From: Neobacillus sp. YX16
Lineage (GTDB): Bacteria; Bacillota; Bacilli; Bacillales; Cytobacillaceae
Reading direction: 5' to 3'
NCBI RefSeq assembly: GCF_030123505.1
Contig: NZ_CP126115.1
Span: 2,184,001-2,248,000, forward strand
Length of the DNA stretch: 64,000 bases
In this document: positions 54,603 through 63,938 of the stretch, in pieces
Numbering within the stretch: position 1 is the stretch's first letter
Layout: every line of letters begins with the position of its first letter
Program-made: the position numbers and the translations under genes
The notes under the pieces: generated by a model
Database searches by the model: none
What the model saw: the letters and a program-made list of their open reading frames with translations, nothing else
What the model was told of the DNA's origin: nothing

Positions 54603-56147
54603 ATGACTGTGGATATGAAACCTCTCCAACAAACTTTAAATGATAGAGTTGAACAAATTAAAAAGGGTGGACCTCCTAAATATCACGAGAAAAACCAAGA
54701 GCAAGGAAAACTGTTCGTCCGCGACCGTTTATCATTATTATTCGATTCTGACCTTGAACTAGAGGAGGGTCTATTTGCCAACTGTATGGCGGGGGATCTT
54801 CCTGCAGATGGTGTTGTGACAGGGATGGGCAAGATCAATGGCCAGCAGGTCTGTGTAATGGCCAATGATTCTACCATTAAAGCTGGTTCTTGGGGAGCTC
54901 GTACGGTAGAAAAAATCATTCGAATCCAAGAAACGGCTGAAAAGCTGCGAGTGCCATTATTATACCTAGTAGATTCAGCTGGAGCGCGGATAACGGATCA
55001 GGTGGAAATGTTCCCAGGGCGCCGTGGTGCAGGAAGAATCTTTTACAATCAAGTAAAACTTTCGGGTAAAATTCCTCAAATCTGTATTCTGTTTGGACCA
55101 TCTGCTGCAGGCGGAGCCTATATTCCAGCATTTTGTGACATTGTCATTATGGTTGATAAAAATGCATCAATGTACCTGGGATCACCAAGAATGGCTGAAA
55201 TGGTTATAGGTGAAAATGTAACCCTGGAGGAAATGGGCGGGGCTCGCATGCACTGTTCGGTTTCGGGCTGCGGTGATGTTCTTGCAAAAAATGAAGAGGA
55301 AGCTATTTCAATGGCTAGAAACTATCTATCTTATTTTCCGGCTAATTTTTCAGAGAAACCGCCAGTTCGTGAGGCAGTGGATCCTAAAGAATTGAAGAAA
55401 CCATTAGAAGAACTGATTCCTGTTAATCAAAATTCACCATTTAATATGCATGATCTAATTGGTGGGATTATTGATGAAGGTTCCTTCTTTGAGATAAAAA
55501 AACTTTTTGCGGGCGAGCTTATTACCGGACTTGCACGCATGGACGGAAAACCTGTCGGAATTATTGCCAATCAGCCTCGTGTTAAAGGCGGGGTATTATT
55601 CCACGATTCAGCAGATAAGGCCGCAAAATTTATTAACCTTTGTGATGCCTTCCATATTCCACTTTTGTTTCTAGTTGATGTGCCTGGATTTATGATTGGT
55701 ACAAAGGTAGAAAGGGCAGGAATCATTCGCCACGGTGCGAAAATGATTTCAGCGATGTCTGAAGCAAGTGTGCCAAAAATCTCTGTTATCGTACGTAAAG
55801 CTTATGGCGCTGGTCTTTATGCAATGGCTGGCCCTGCATTTGAACCGGATGCTTGTCTTGCTTTGCCTTCTGCATCCATTGCGGTTATGGGACCAGAAGC
55901 AGCGGTTAATGCCGTTTATGCGAATAAAATTGCTGCACTTCCCGAAGAGGAGCGAGCAGCTTTCATCGAACAAAAACGTGAAGAATATAAAGAGGATATT
56001 GATATTTATAATTTGGCTTCCGAAATGGTGATTGACGGTATTATCCCAGCAAACTCATTACGTAAGGAACTTGTAAATCGTTTTGAGGCTTATTCTTCAA
56101 AATATCTTATCTTCTCAGAAAGAAAACATCCAGTATATCCGGTTTAA
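54603..56147 (+). CDS. yngE: Methylcrotonyl-CoA carboxylase carboxyltransferase subunit
   Basis: This 514-residue carboxyltransferase ends the leucine operon and corresponds to YngE. It contains LVDSAGARITDQVEMFPG (near residue 122), FGPSAAGGAYIPAF (near 163), LVDVPGFMIGTKVE (near 358) and RKAYGAGLYAMAGPAF (near 398). The KAYGAG wording is typical of methylcrotonyl- and related acyl-CoA carboxylases, and differs from KAFGGA of the first carboxylase in this window. ATG 54603 has CGAGGAGGAAAA directly upstream, so the six-codon extension to 54585 is rejected. A GGGGACGGTTCT hairpin follows 30 bp after the stop. Confidence 0.92.
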   Translation: MTVDMKPLQQTLNDRVEQIKKGGPPKYHEKNQEQGKLFVRDRLSLLFDSDLELEEGLFANCMAGDLPADGVVTGMGKINGQQVCVMANDSTIKAGSWGARTVEKIIRIQETAEKLRVPLLYLVDSAGARITDQVEMFPGRRGAGRIFYNQVKLSGKIPQICILFGPSAAGGAYIPAFCDIVIMVDKNASMYLGSPRMAEMVIGENVTLEEMGGARMHCSVSGCGDVLAKNEEEAISMARNYLSYFPANFSEKPPVREAVDPKELKKPLEELIPVNQNSPFNMHDLIGGIIDEGSFFEIKKLFAGELITGLARMDGKPVGIIANQPRVKGGVLFHDSADKAAKFINLCDAFHIPLLFLVDVPGFMIGTKVERAGIIRHGAKMISAMSEASVPKISVIVRKAYGAGLYAMAGPAFEPDACLALPSASIAVMGPEAAVNAVYANKIAALPEEERAAFIEQKREEYKEDIDIYNLASEMVIDGIIPANSLRKELVNRFEAYSSKYLIFSERKHPVYPV

Positions 56148-56176
56148 ATTTTAAAAAAACCGAGGGAAAAAACCGA

Positions 56177-56220
56177 GGGGACGGTTCTTCTGGTCAAAAA
56201 AGACCGGAAGAACCGTCCCG
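56177..56220. repeat. GGGACGGTTCT hairpin repeat, copy 1
   Basis: GGGACGGTTCTTCTGGTC (56178-56195) pairs with GACCGGAAGAACCGTCCC (56202-56219) around AAAAAA, with one mismatch. It lies between the leucine operon and gltC, which converge, and may act as a terminator for both. Confidence 0.75.
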
Positions 56221-56233
56221 TTTGAGTCAATTC

Positions 56234-57139
56234 TCATTGTTTATACTGTTCCAACCTGCTGAAATATTGGATGAGGAATTGATAGAAATTCTTCTCGGAT
56301 GGTCCAATTTCTCTATGTTTTGGAATAATAACTCCAACTGTTCGCATGGCTTTTGGTGTTTCAATCGGTACTTTGACTGTGAACCGGGGAACAGAGTCAT
56401 AGAAAGTACTCTCAGGTAATAGGCTAACACCAATTCCTGCGGAAACAAGCCCTTTTAATGCATCCATATCCTCCCCTTCGGACGCAATGTTCGGTTCAAA
56501 ACCAGCCTCATGACAGGCGTCTACAGCAATTTTTCGAAGAATATATCCATCTGGAAATAAGACGAATCGATCCGTCCGCAAGTCACTTAAATATAGACTT
56601 TTTCGATCAGCCAAGGGGTGATGCTCAGGAATTAATGCAACGATATTTTCCATAAATAAAATTTTTGCCTCCAAATCTGGTTCCTTCATGGGGACAGGGC
56701 CGAGAAAGGCTAAATCAATTTCTCCGTTTTTAACTGCATCAATTAAGAAGGCATAGGAGCCATGCCGCAAATGGAAATTAACATTTGGCGCAACTTCCTT
56801 ATAAGCCGAAATAAGATTTGGTAGCCAATAGATGGAGAGACTTGAAGGATATCCAATATGAAGCGTACCTCCTAGTGGATTGAGATATTCTTCTACTTTT
56901 TCCTTTCCCTCTTCTAATGTTTTTAAAGCCCCTTTTGCAAATTCTAAAAAAATATTTCCGACCTGTGTAATCTTAATATTCCTGCCAACCCTTTCTAATA
57001 ACTTAACCCCTAACTCCTCTTCCAGTTTGGTAATTTGATAGCTAACTGCTGATTGTGCCACGTTTAGATTGTCCGCTGCCTCTGTAACATGCTGCCGTTC
57101 CGCTACTTCGATTAAATAACGTAATTGACGAAGCTCCAT
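56234..57139 (-). CDS. gltC: GltC, LysR-type activator of glutamate synthase
   Basis: This 301-residue LysR protein is clearly recognisable as GltC. It begins MELRQLRYLIEVAERQHVTE, the mid-protein has GTLHIGYPSSLSIYWLPNLISA, and SEGEDMDALKGLVSAGIGVS with LLPESTF sits near residue 235. The C-terminus FLIQYFSRLEQY matches too. In B. subtilis GltC activates gltAB and senses the 2-oxoglutarate to glutamate balance through glutamate dehydrogenase RocG. Here it is likewise divergent from the large-subunit gene across 133 bp, which must hold the shared operators. GGAGGAATAAC precedes the ATG. Confidence 0.95.
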   Translation of the reverse strand: MELRQLRYLIEVAERQHVTEAADNLNVAQSAVSYQITKLEEELGVKLLERVGRNIKITQVGNIFLEFAKGALKTLEEGKEKVEEYLNPLGGTLHIGYPSSLSIYWLPNLISAYKEVAPNVNFHLRHGSYAFLIDAVKNGEIDLAFLGPVPMKEPDLEAKILFMENIVALIPEHHPLADRKSLYLSDLRTDRFVLFPDGYILRKIAVDACHEAGFEPNIASEGEDMDALKGLVSAGIGVSLLPESTFYDSVPRFTVKVPIETPKAMRTVGVIIPKHREIGPSEKNFYQFLIQYFSRLEQYKQ

Positions 57140-57272
57140 TGTTATTCCTCCTTTTATTTATATAAAAATTAGATTGATTTGATATAAATTATATATTGTT
57201 TGTATTAATTAGAAAACCTAAAATAGTTCATATAAATATATCGATAATTCAACAAACAGGGAGAGATTTGAA

Positions 57273-60200
57273 ATGACGTACCATCAACTACCAAAAGCAC
57301 AAGGTCTCTACCGTCCAGAATTTGAACATGATGCCTGTGGAATCGGCTTGTATGCTCACATAAAAGGAAATGCCACACATGATATTGTGGCAAAAGGACT
57401 AAAAATGCTTTGTCAATTGGATCATCGCGGAGGACAGGGGAGTGACCCACTTACAGGCGATGGCGCTGGACTTATGGTTCAAATACCGGATCTGTTTTTC
57501 CGTCAAGAATGTTCATCAATAAATTTACCTGAAAAAGGGGAATACGGCGTAGGGATGCTGTTTTTCTCTAAGGATGACGGTGAACGAGAAGAAATTGAAA
57601 ACTATATCAATAAAATGGTCGAACAAGAGGGGCAAACGGTGCTTGGCTGGAGAACGGTTCCGGTCAATGCCGAAACAATAGGGGTAACAGCACAGGAAAG
57701 TTGTCCTGTTATTCGCCAGTTATTTGTTGGTGACAGCGAAAATACGGATTCATTAGCATTTGAACGGAAGTTGTACGTAATTAGGAAACAAGCGGAAAAA
57801 TGGGCAAAGGATTCTGAATATCGGTTTTATTTTGCTAGTTTTTCTAGCAGGACGATTGTATACAAAGGTCTGTTAACGCCAGAGCAAGTAGATCAGTTCT
57901 ATTTGGATCTGCAGAATGAGAATTTTGTCTCTGCGTTTGCTTTAGTGCACTCGCGCTTTAGTACAAATACATTTCCGAGCTGGGAAAGAGCACATCCAAA
58001 CCGTTATTTAATTCACAACGGCGAGATTAATACACTTCAGGGAAATATTCACTGGATGAAGGCGCGGGAAAGTCAATTTGTTTCAGAGGCGTTTGGAACG
58101 GATTTGGAAAAAGTACTGCCAATCCTTGATACAGATGGAAGTGATTCATCGATTTTAGACAATGCGCTTGAATTTTTAGTGCTTGCCGGCCGAAAGCCAG
58201 CACATGCAGCGATGATGCTTGTCCCAGAGCCATGGTCTGAAAATCCTCATATCACAGAGGAAAAAAGAGCTTTTTATGAATTTCACAGTACTTTAATGGA
58301 GCCTTGGGATGGACCGTCCGCTATTTCTTTCACTGACGGAAAACAAATTGGTGCTATTTTGGATCGGAATGGACTACGTCCGGCACGTTATTATGTTACA
58401 GAAGATGATTACATTATTTTTTCATCAGAGGTTGGAGTTATCGATGTAGAGCCAGAAAAGGTATTGTACAAAGAGCGTCTTCGCCCAGGGAAAATGCTAT
58501 TGATTGATTTAGAAGAAGGAAGAATTATTTCCGATGAGGAAATTAAATCACAGTTGGCGAGTCAACAGCCGTATCAGCAATGGTTAAATGATCAGCTTGT
58601 TCGCTTGGAAGCGAGTGTAGAGGCTGAGGGAGAGAGTCGGGCTGATTTACTGACCCTTCAAAAAGCCTTTGGATATACGTATGAAGATATTCAAAAATAC
58701 ATCCTTCCAGCCGTGACTGAAGGCAAGGATCCTCTAGGCGCAATGGGGAATGATATGCCGCTTGCTGTTTTATCAGACCGTCCTCAAACTTTGTTTAACT
58801 ACTTTAAGCAATTATTTGCCCAAGTAACCAATCCGCCAGTTGACTCGATTCGTGAAGCAATTGTTACTTCAACCATTTCCTATTTAGGAGCAGAAGGTAA
58901 TTTACTTCACCCATCGGCAGAAAATAGTCGTCGGATTCAGTTGGAAACACCAGTTCTAACCAACAGCCAGCTTGAAGATTTAAAGACGAACGATTCATTT
59001 AAAAGCAATGTAATCGACATCCTGTTCGCAGAGGATTTAGAGAATAGCCTTAAGGAAATTTGCTGTCAAGCAGATAAAGCAATTGCAGACGGAGCAAGCT
59101 TAATTATCCTGTCTGATCGAAATATCAATGAAAAAGAGGTTGCAATACCATCGTTATTGGCAGTGAGCACCCTTCATCAACACTTGATTCGTGAAGGATT
59201 AAGAACGAAGGCGAGTATCCTAATTGAAACAGGGGAAGTAAGAGAAGTTCACCATTTTGCGGTACTGCTCGGATATGGTGTTGATGCGATTAACCCTTAT
59301 CTTGCGTTCGCTACCTATCAGCAGGCTATCGCGGAAGGAACTTTACCATTCACCTATCAAGAAGCGGTGAAGAAGTATATCTATGCCATGACTGAGGGCG
59401 TTGTGAAGGTCATGTCAAAAATGGGGATTTCAACCGTGCAAAGTTACCGTGGCGCACAAATTTTTGAAGCTGTTGGGATCAGCTCTGTGGTTATCGATAC
59501 CTACTTCACTGGAACAGTTTCCCAGCTTGGTGGGATTGGTTTAGACACTATCGCCCAGGAAGCGAAGCTGCGACACGCGGAGGCTTTTGCTGGATCACCC
59601 GACAAGACCTTAGAATCAGGAAGTAATTTTCAATGGAGACATGATGGTGAACACCATGCCTTTAATCCTGGAACTATCCATACATTGCAATGGGCTTGTC
59701 GTAATGGTGATTATGAATTATTTAAAAAATACTCGACGCAGGCAAATGAAGAAAGACTTGGCTTCTTACGCAACCTATTCTCCTTTAATGGAACCCAACA
59801 AGCTGTGCCGATTGAGGAAGTAGAGTCAGTAGATTCAATTGTCCGCCGCTTTAAGACTGGTGCAATGTCGTTTGGATCTATTAGTAAGGAAGCACATGAA
59901 ACATTGGCGATTGCCATGAACCGATTAGGCGGAAAAAGCAACTCCGGTGAAGGCGGGGAAGATTCAAGCCGTTTTGTTATAGATGAAAATGGCGACAACA
60001 GAGGAAGTGCGATCAAGCAGGTTGCTTCCGGCCGTTTTGGAGTAAAAAGTCATTATCTTGTTAATGCCGAAGAGCTGCAAATTAAAATGGCACAAGGAGC
60101 AAAACCTGGTGAAGGCGGCCAGTTGATGGGTACGAAAGTATATCCATGGGTTGCCGACGTTCGTGGGGCAACGCCGGGAGTCAGCTTAATTTCGCCTCCG

Positions 60201-61817
60201 CCGCACCATGATATTTATTCCATCGAGGATTTGGCGCAGCTGATCCATGATTTGAAAAATGCCAATCGTGATGCCCGTATCAGCGTTAAGCTTGTTTCAA
60301 AAGGCGGGGTAGGAACAATTGCTGCAGGTGTGGCAAAAGCAGTAGCAGATGTGATCGTGATCAGCGGTTACGACGGTGGAACGGGTGCCTCCCCGAAAAC
60401 GAGCATTCAGCACGCCGGTTTGCCGTGGGAACTTGGATTAGCAGAGGCTCACCAAACGCTTATGCTAAATGGTTTGCGCGATCGGGTTGTGCTTGAAACA
60501 GACGGAAAATTAATGACTGGCAAGGATGTAGTTATGGCGGCTTTGCTCGGAGCGGAGGAATTTGGCTTTGCAACCGCACCGCTGGTTGTCCTTGGCTGTG
60601 TCATGATGCGTGTGTGTCATTTGGATACATGTCCAGTTGGGATTGCCACTCAAAACCCTGAGCTTCGCAGAAAGTTCACGGGAGAAGCAGATTATATCGT
60701 TAACTTTATGCGATTCATTGCACAGGAAGTGCGTGAACTTATGGCTGAGCTTGGTTTCAGAAGTGTTGAGGAAATGGTCGGCCGTGCAGATGTATTATCA
60801 GTAAGTGAGCGGGCAAAATCACATTGGAAGGCACAGCATTTGGATTTAACATCGTTACTTTATAAGCCTGAAGGACACCGGACCTTTAAAACTCCACAAA
60901 ATCATAGAATTAACGAATCGCTTGATATTAAACACATTCTTCCGGCTGTTCAACCAGCTATAGAGCGTGGAACACCTGTAGATCTAAGCTTTCCAATCTC
61001 AAACATCAACCGCGTGGCGGGAACCATCGTCGGAAGTGAAGTTTCCAAACGGTACGGTGAAGATGGACTTCGGGAGGATACAATTACCTTACGATTTACC
61101 GGTTCTGCCGGACAAAGCTTTGGTGCCTTTGTACCAAAAGGAATGACTCTTGAACTTACCGGGGACGCGAACGATTATGTTGGTAAAGGTCTATCTGGCG
61201 GAAAAATTATTGTTAGAGCAGAAGAGCATATGAAAATCGCCTCTGGAGAAAACGTTATTGCTGGGAATGTCGCCTTTATCGGTGCAACTAGTGGTGAAGC
61301 TTATATTAATGGTCGTGCAGGCGAACGTTTTGCTGTTCGTAACAGCGGTGTAAATGTTGTTGTTGAAGGAATAGGTGACCATGGCTGTGAGTATATGACT
61401 GGCGGGCGTGTTGTTATTTTGGGTGATGTTGGTAAAAATTTTGCAGCTGGAATGTCCGGCGGAATTGCCTATGTTTTAGCGGAAGACAAGGATGCATTTA
61501 AGCATTTGTGTAATCAAGAATTAATTGAATTTGAATCGGTATCAACTACTGCCGACCAGGATGAGCTAAAACTGTTAATCGAAAACCATTTCCGTTACAC
61601 ACAAAGTGTAAAGGCTAGCTGTGTTCTAGAAGACTGGGAAAAGTGTGTTAGAAAATTTGTCAAAGTCATTCCGAAGGATTATAAACGGATGATTCATTTG
61701 ATTGAAGAGCAAAAATTAGCAGGATTATCTGAAGAAGAAGCAGTAATGAGCGCCTTTTTAGCGAACTCCTCTGCAAAACCAAAATCATCTAAACAGCAGG
61801 AAGCTGCAAATCGCTAA
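57273..61817 (+). CDS. gltA: Glutamate synthase (NADPH) large subunit
   Basis: This 1514-residue large subunit converts glutamine plus 2-oxoglutarate to two glutamates. A 21-residue propeptide precedes Cys22 (FEHDACGIGLYAH), the N-terminal nucleophile of the class II glutamine amidotransferase domain (to about residue 430). The central domain follows. The FMN-binding synthase domain contains SNSGEGGEDSSRF, KPGEGGQLMGTKVYPWVAD, the GYDGGTGASP loop and the 3Fe-4S cysteines in CVMMRVCHLDTCPVG (about 1108-1122). The C-terminal GXGXG beta-helix is seen in the Gly-rich GKGLSGGKIIV and TGGRVVILGDVG repeats. GGGAGAGA precedes the ATG, and the small subunit follows after 17 bp. Confidence 0.97.
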   Translation: MTYHQLPKAQGLYRPEFEHDACGIGLYAHIKGNATHDIVAKGLKMLCQLDHRGGQGSDPLTGDGAGLMVQIPDLFFRQECSSINLPEKGEYGVGMLFFSKDDGEREEIENYINKMVEQEGQTVLGWRTVPVNAETIGVTAQESCPVIRQLFVGDSENTDSLAFERKLYVIRKQAEKWAKDSEYRFYFASFSSRTIVYKGLLTPEQVDQFYLDLQNENFVSAFALVHSRFSTNTFPSWERAHPNRYLIHNGEINTLQGNIHWMKARESQFVSEAFGTDLEKVLPILDTDGSDSSILDNALEFLVLAGRKPAHAAMMLVPEPWSENPHITEEKRAFYEFHSTLMEPWDGPSAISFTDGKQIGAILDRNGLRPARYYVTEDDYIIFSSEVGVIDVEPEKVLYKERLRPGKMLLIDLEEGRIISDEEIKSQLASQQPYQQWLNDQLVRLEASVEAEGESRADLLTLQKAFGYTYEDIQKYILPAVTEGKDPLGAMGNDMPLAVLSDRPQTLFNYFKQLFAQVTNPPVDSIREAIVTSTISYLGAEGNLLHPSAENSRRIQLETPVLTNSQLEDLKTNDSFKSNVIDILFAEDLENSLKEICCQADKAIADGASLIILSDRNINEKEVAIPSLLAVSTLHQHLIREGLRTKASILIETGEVREVHHFAVLLGYGVDAINPYLAFATYQQAIAEGTLPFTYQEAVKKYIYAMTEGVVKVMSKMGISTVQSYRGAQIFEAVGISSVVIDTYFTGTVSQLGGIGLDTIAQEAKLRHAEAFAGSPDKTLESGSNFQWRHDGEHHAFNPGTIHTLQWACRNGDYELFKKYSTQANEERLGFLRNLFSFNGTQQAVPIEEVESVDSIVRRFKTGAMSFGSISKEAHETLAIAMNRLGGKSNSGEGGEDSSRFVIDENGDNRGSAIKQVASGRFGVKSHYLVNAEELQIKMAQGAKPGEGGQLMGTKVYPWVADVRGATPGVSLISPPPHHDIYSIEDLAQLIHDLKNANRDARISVKLVSKGGVGTIAAGVAKAVADVIVISGYDGGTGASPKTSIQHAGLPWELGLAEAHQTLMLNGLRDRVVLETDGKLMTGKDVVMAALLGAEEFGFATAPLVVLGCVMMRVCHLDTCPVGIATQNPELRRKFTGEADYIVNFMRFIAQEVRELMAELGFRSVEEMVGRADVLSVSERAKSHWKAQHLDLTSLLYKPEGHRTFKTPQNHRINESLDIKHILPAVQPAIERGTPVDLSFPISNINRVAGTIVGSEVSKRYGEDGLREDTITLRFTGSAGQSFGAFVPKGMTLELTGDANDYVGKGLSGGKIIVRAEEHMKIASGENVIAGNVAFIGATSGEAYINGRAGERFAVRNSGVNVVVEGIGDHGCEYMTGGRVVILGDVGKNFAAGMSGGIAYVLAEDKDAFKHLCNQELIEFESVSTTADQDELKLLIENHFRYTQSVKASCVLEDWEKCVRKFVKVIPKDYKRMIHLIEEQKLAGLSEEEAVMSAFLANSSAKPKSSKQQEAANR

Positions 61818-61834
61818 GAAAGGGGAGAGGAACA

Positions 61835-63298
61835 ATGGGGAAACCAACTGGGTTTATGGAATATTCCCGCGAAAAAGTGGGAGAAAGAAATCCGCTAACA
61901 CGCCAAAACGATTGGAAAGAGTATACAGTTCCTTTTTCTGATGAAAAGTTACGTACACAGGGGGCGCGGTGCATGGATTGCTCCATCCCCTTCTGCCATA
62001 CCGGAATGGAGATTCAAGGAGCAACATCTGGCTGTCCGATTCACAACCTGATCCCAGAGTGGAATGATCTAGTCTATCGCGGTCGTTGGAAAGAAGCGCT
62101 TGATCGGCTGTTGAAGACAAATAATTTTCCTGAGTTTACAGGAAGGGTTTGTCCGGCTCCATGTGAAGGTTCATGTACATTGGCGATTTCCGACCCAGCG
62201 GTTACAATCAAGAATATTGAACAAGCCATCATTGATAAAGGCTTTGAAAACGGATGGATTACACCAAGGATTCCAAGGTCACGGACTGGTAAGAAAGTGG
62301 CGATTATCGGTTCAGGTCCTGCTGGTTTGGCAGCAGCTGATCAGCTTAATCAAGCAGGCCACTCCGTAACGGTTTATGAGCGTGCCAACCGTCCAGGTGG
62401 ATTGCTGATGTATGGAATTCCGAACATGAAGCTTGAAAAAGAAGTAGTAGAACGCCGGGTTCGTTTATTGACACAGGAAGGTATTGACTTTGTTACGAAT
62501 ACAGAAGTGGGTAAAGATATCACAGCTGCAGAACTACAAGCACAGTTCGATGCGGTCATCCTTTGTACAGGTGCTCAAAGGCAGCGGGACTTAGTGATTG
62601 AAGGTCGTGAAGCTAAGGGAATTCACTTTGCGATGGATTATTTAACTCTAGCGACAAAAAGTCTATTAGACTCGAACTTTGAGGATGGTCAATTTATCGA
62701 TGTAGAGGATAAAGACGTCATCGTTATCGGCGGTGGAGACACAGGTGCCGACTGTGTGGCAACAGCGCTTCGTCAAAAAGCCAAGAGTGTTGTGCAGTTT
62801 GGCAAGCACCCGCAATTACCTGGTCAACGTACATCAGCTAATTTATGGCCAGCTTATCCTAACGTCTTTACTATGGATTATGCATATAAGGAAGCAGAAG
62901 CCAAATTTGGCGATGATCCACGTCAATACTCGATTCAAACAAAGAAAATCGTTGCCGATGAGAATGGGAATCTTAAAGAACTTCACACCATCCAAATGGA
63001 GAAGCTAAAGGATGAAGAAGGTCGTTATTATTTTAAAGAAATCCCAGGCACGGAAAAAGTATGGCCAGCTCAATTCGTATTTATTGCAATCGGCTTTGAA
63101 GGTACGGAACAGCCTCTATTAAGCCAATTCGGTGTAAAGGCAGTCAACCAAAGGGTTTCTGCTAAATACGGGGAGTTTACAACCAACGTAGAAGGAGTAT
63201 TCGCTGCAGGCGATGCTAGAAGAGGCCAAAGCCTCATCGTTTGGGCGATCAACGAAGGCCGGGAAGTGGCAGCGGAAGTTCACAAATATTTGATGTAA
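61835..63298 (+). CDS. gltB: Glutamate synthase (NADPH) small subunit
   Basis: This 487-residue subunit passes electrons from NADPH through FAD and iron-sulfur clusters to the large subunit. Cysteine clusters CMDCSIPFC and GCPIHN (near residues 47-67) and CPAPCEGSC (near 107-115) bind the [4Fe-4S] centres. The FAD site is VAIIGSGPAGLAAADQL (near 152), the NADPH site DVIVIGGGDTGADCVATAL (near 295), and the C-terminal GVFAAGDARRGQSLIVWAI completes the FAD domain. It is translated from the same transcript as gltA with GAAAGGGGAGAGG upstream. The operon ends at a GGGGACGGTTCT hairpin. Confidence 0.97.
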   Translation: MGKPTGFMEYSREKVGERNPLTRQNDWKEYTVPFSDEKLRTQGARCMDCSIPFCHTGMEIQGATSGCPIHNLIPEWNDLVYRGRWKEALDRLLKTNNFPEFTGRVCPAPCEGSCTLAISDPAVTIKNIEQAIIDKGFENGWITPRIPRSRTGKKVAIIGSGPAGLAAADQLNQAGHSVTVYERANRPGGLLMYGIPNMKLEKEVVERRVRLLTQEGIDFVTNTEVGKDITAAELQAQFDAVILCTGAQRQRDLVIEGREAKGIHFAMDYLTLATKSLLDSNFEDGQFIDVEDKDVIVIGGGDTGADCVATALRQKAKSVVQFGKHPQLPGQRTSANLWPAYPNVFTMDYAYKEAEAKFGDDPRQYSIQTKKIVADENGNLKELHTIQMEKLKDEEGRYYFKEIPGTEKVWPAQFVFIAIGFEGTEQPLLSQFGVKAVNQRVSAKYGEFTTNVEGVFAAGDARRGQSLIVWAINEGREVAAEVHKYLM

Positions 63299-63305
63299 TC
63301 AAATC

Positions 63306-63356
63306 AAAGGGGACGGTTCTCCTGGCCAAAAATGGCCAAGAGAACCGTCCCCTTTG
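63306..63356. repeat. GGGGACGGTTCT hairpin repeat, copy 2
   Basis: Bases 63306-63328 pair with 63333-63355, from AAAGGGGACGG to CCGTCCCCTTT, giving a long stem with a four-base AAAA loop. It resembles copy 1 at 56177-56220 and lies between two convergent genes, where it can terminate transcription on both strands. Confidence 0.8.
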
Positions 63357-63359
63357 TCT

Positions 63360-63938
63360 TCACTGGGTATCCGCCACGTTAGATAATTCATCGGGTCTTT
63401 GCCCATCTTGTAAATCGGCAATTGTCAGTCCAAAATCCATTTGGAGATGTGGATAATCTTTAAAATTTTTCCAATCTCCGCCCCACTCAAACCCCAATGA
63501 CTTTGCGATTTGCACTACCTCGGACCAATCGGACTTTCCATTTTCATTTCGATCATATTGACGATCCCAAATGACATCTCCTGAAGGAGTTTCAAGTGCA
63601 AAATCAATCGCAAGCCCATAATTATGATAGGATTCTCCACCTTTTGCATTCGTAACAATATTTCCCTCTGCTGTTCTTCCTTGTTCATAAATGGTATTCT
63701 GCTCCTCTGTACTGCGGAAACCGTCAGTAACCAAAACGACAATTCCTTTTTTTGCTGCTTGTTGGACTAATTGGTCGCTTCGTTCCTTTACTATGGGATG
63801 GAGTTCGGTTGGTAAAGGTACAACTTTCTCTTGTTCAATGCCTGTTGCTTTAGACGGTGTGGTTTCGTTGTCTTTAAATATCAAAATAGTACTAATCCCT
63901 AGAACAATTAGAAAAAGTAACCATTTAATCCTTTTCAT
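63360..63938 (-). CDS. CwlK/VanY-like M15 peptidoglycan peptidase
   Basis: This 192-residue peptidase has an N-terminal membrane anchor or uncleaved signal (KRIKWLLFLIVLGISTILIF) and a short linker, then an M15C-type domain. The zinc site is His and Asp in ESYHNYGLAIDFAL and a second His in KDYPHLQM, and the GFRSTEEQN and GFEWGGDW stretches are typical of the L-alanyl-D-glutamate endopeptidase CwlK and phage Ply500 group. It probably cuts peptidoglycan stem peptides at the outer membrane face. It differs from the VanY/DacB-type carboxypeptidase at 3229-4044, which has the PWH form of the second motif. GGAAGATGCACC precedes the ATG. Confidence 0.88.
   Translation of the reverse strand: MKRIKWLLFLIVLGISTILIFKDNETTPSKATGIEQEKVVPLPTELHPIVKERSDQLVQQAAKKGIVVLVTDGFRSTEEQNTIYEQGRTAEGNIVTNAKGGESYHNYGLAIDFALETPSGDVIWDRQYDRNENGKSDWSEVVQIAKSLGFEWGGDWKNFKDYPHLQMDFGLTIADLQDGQRPDELSNVADTQ

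Noticed and set aside
57140..57272. Specific GltC operator boxes between gltC and gltA
   Set aside because: Divergent control is certain from context, but the region is so AT-rich that I could not place the boxes with confidence.
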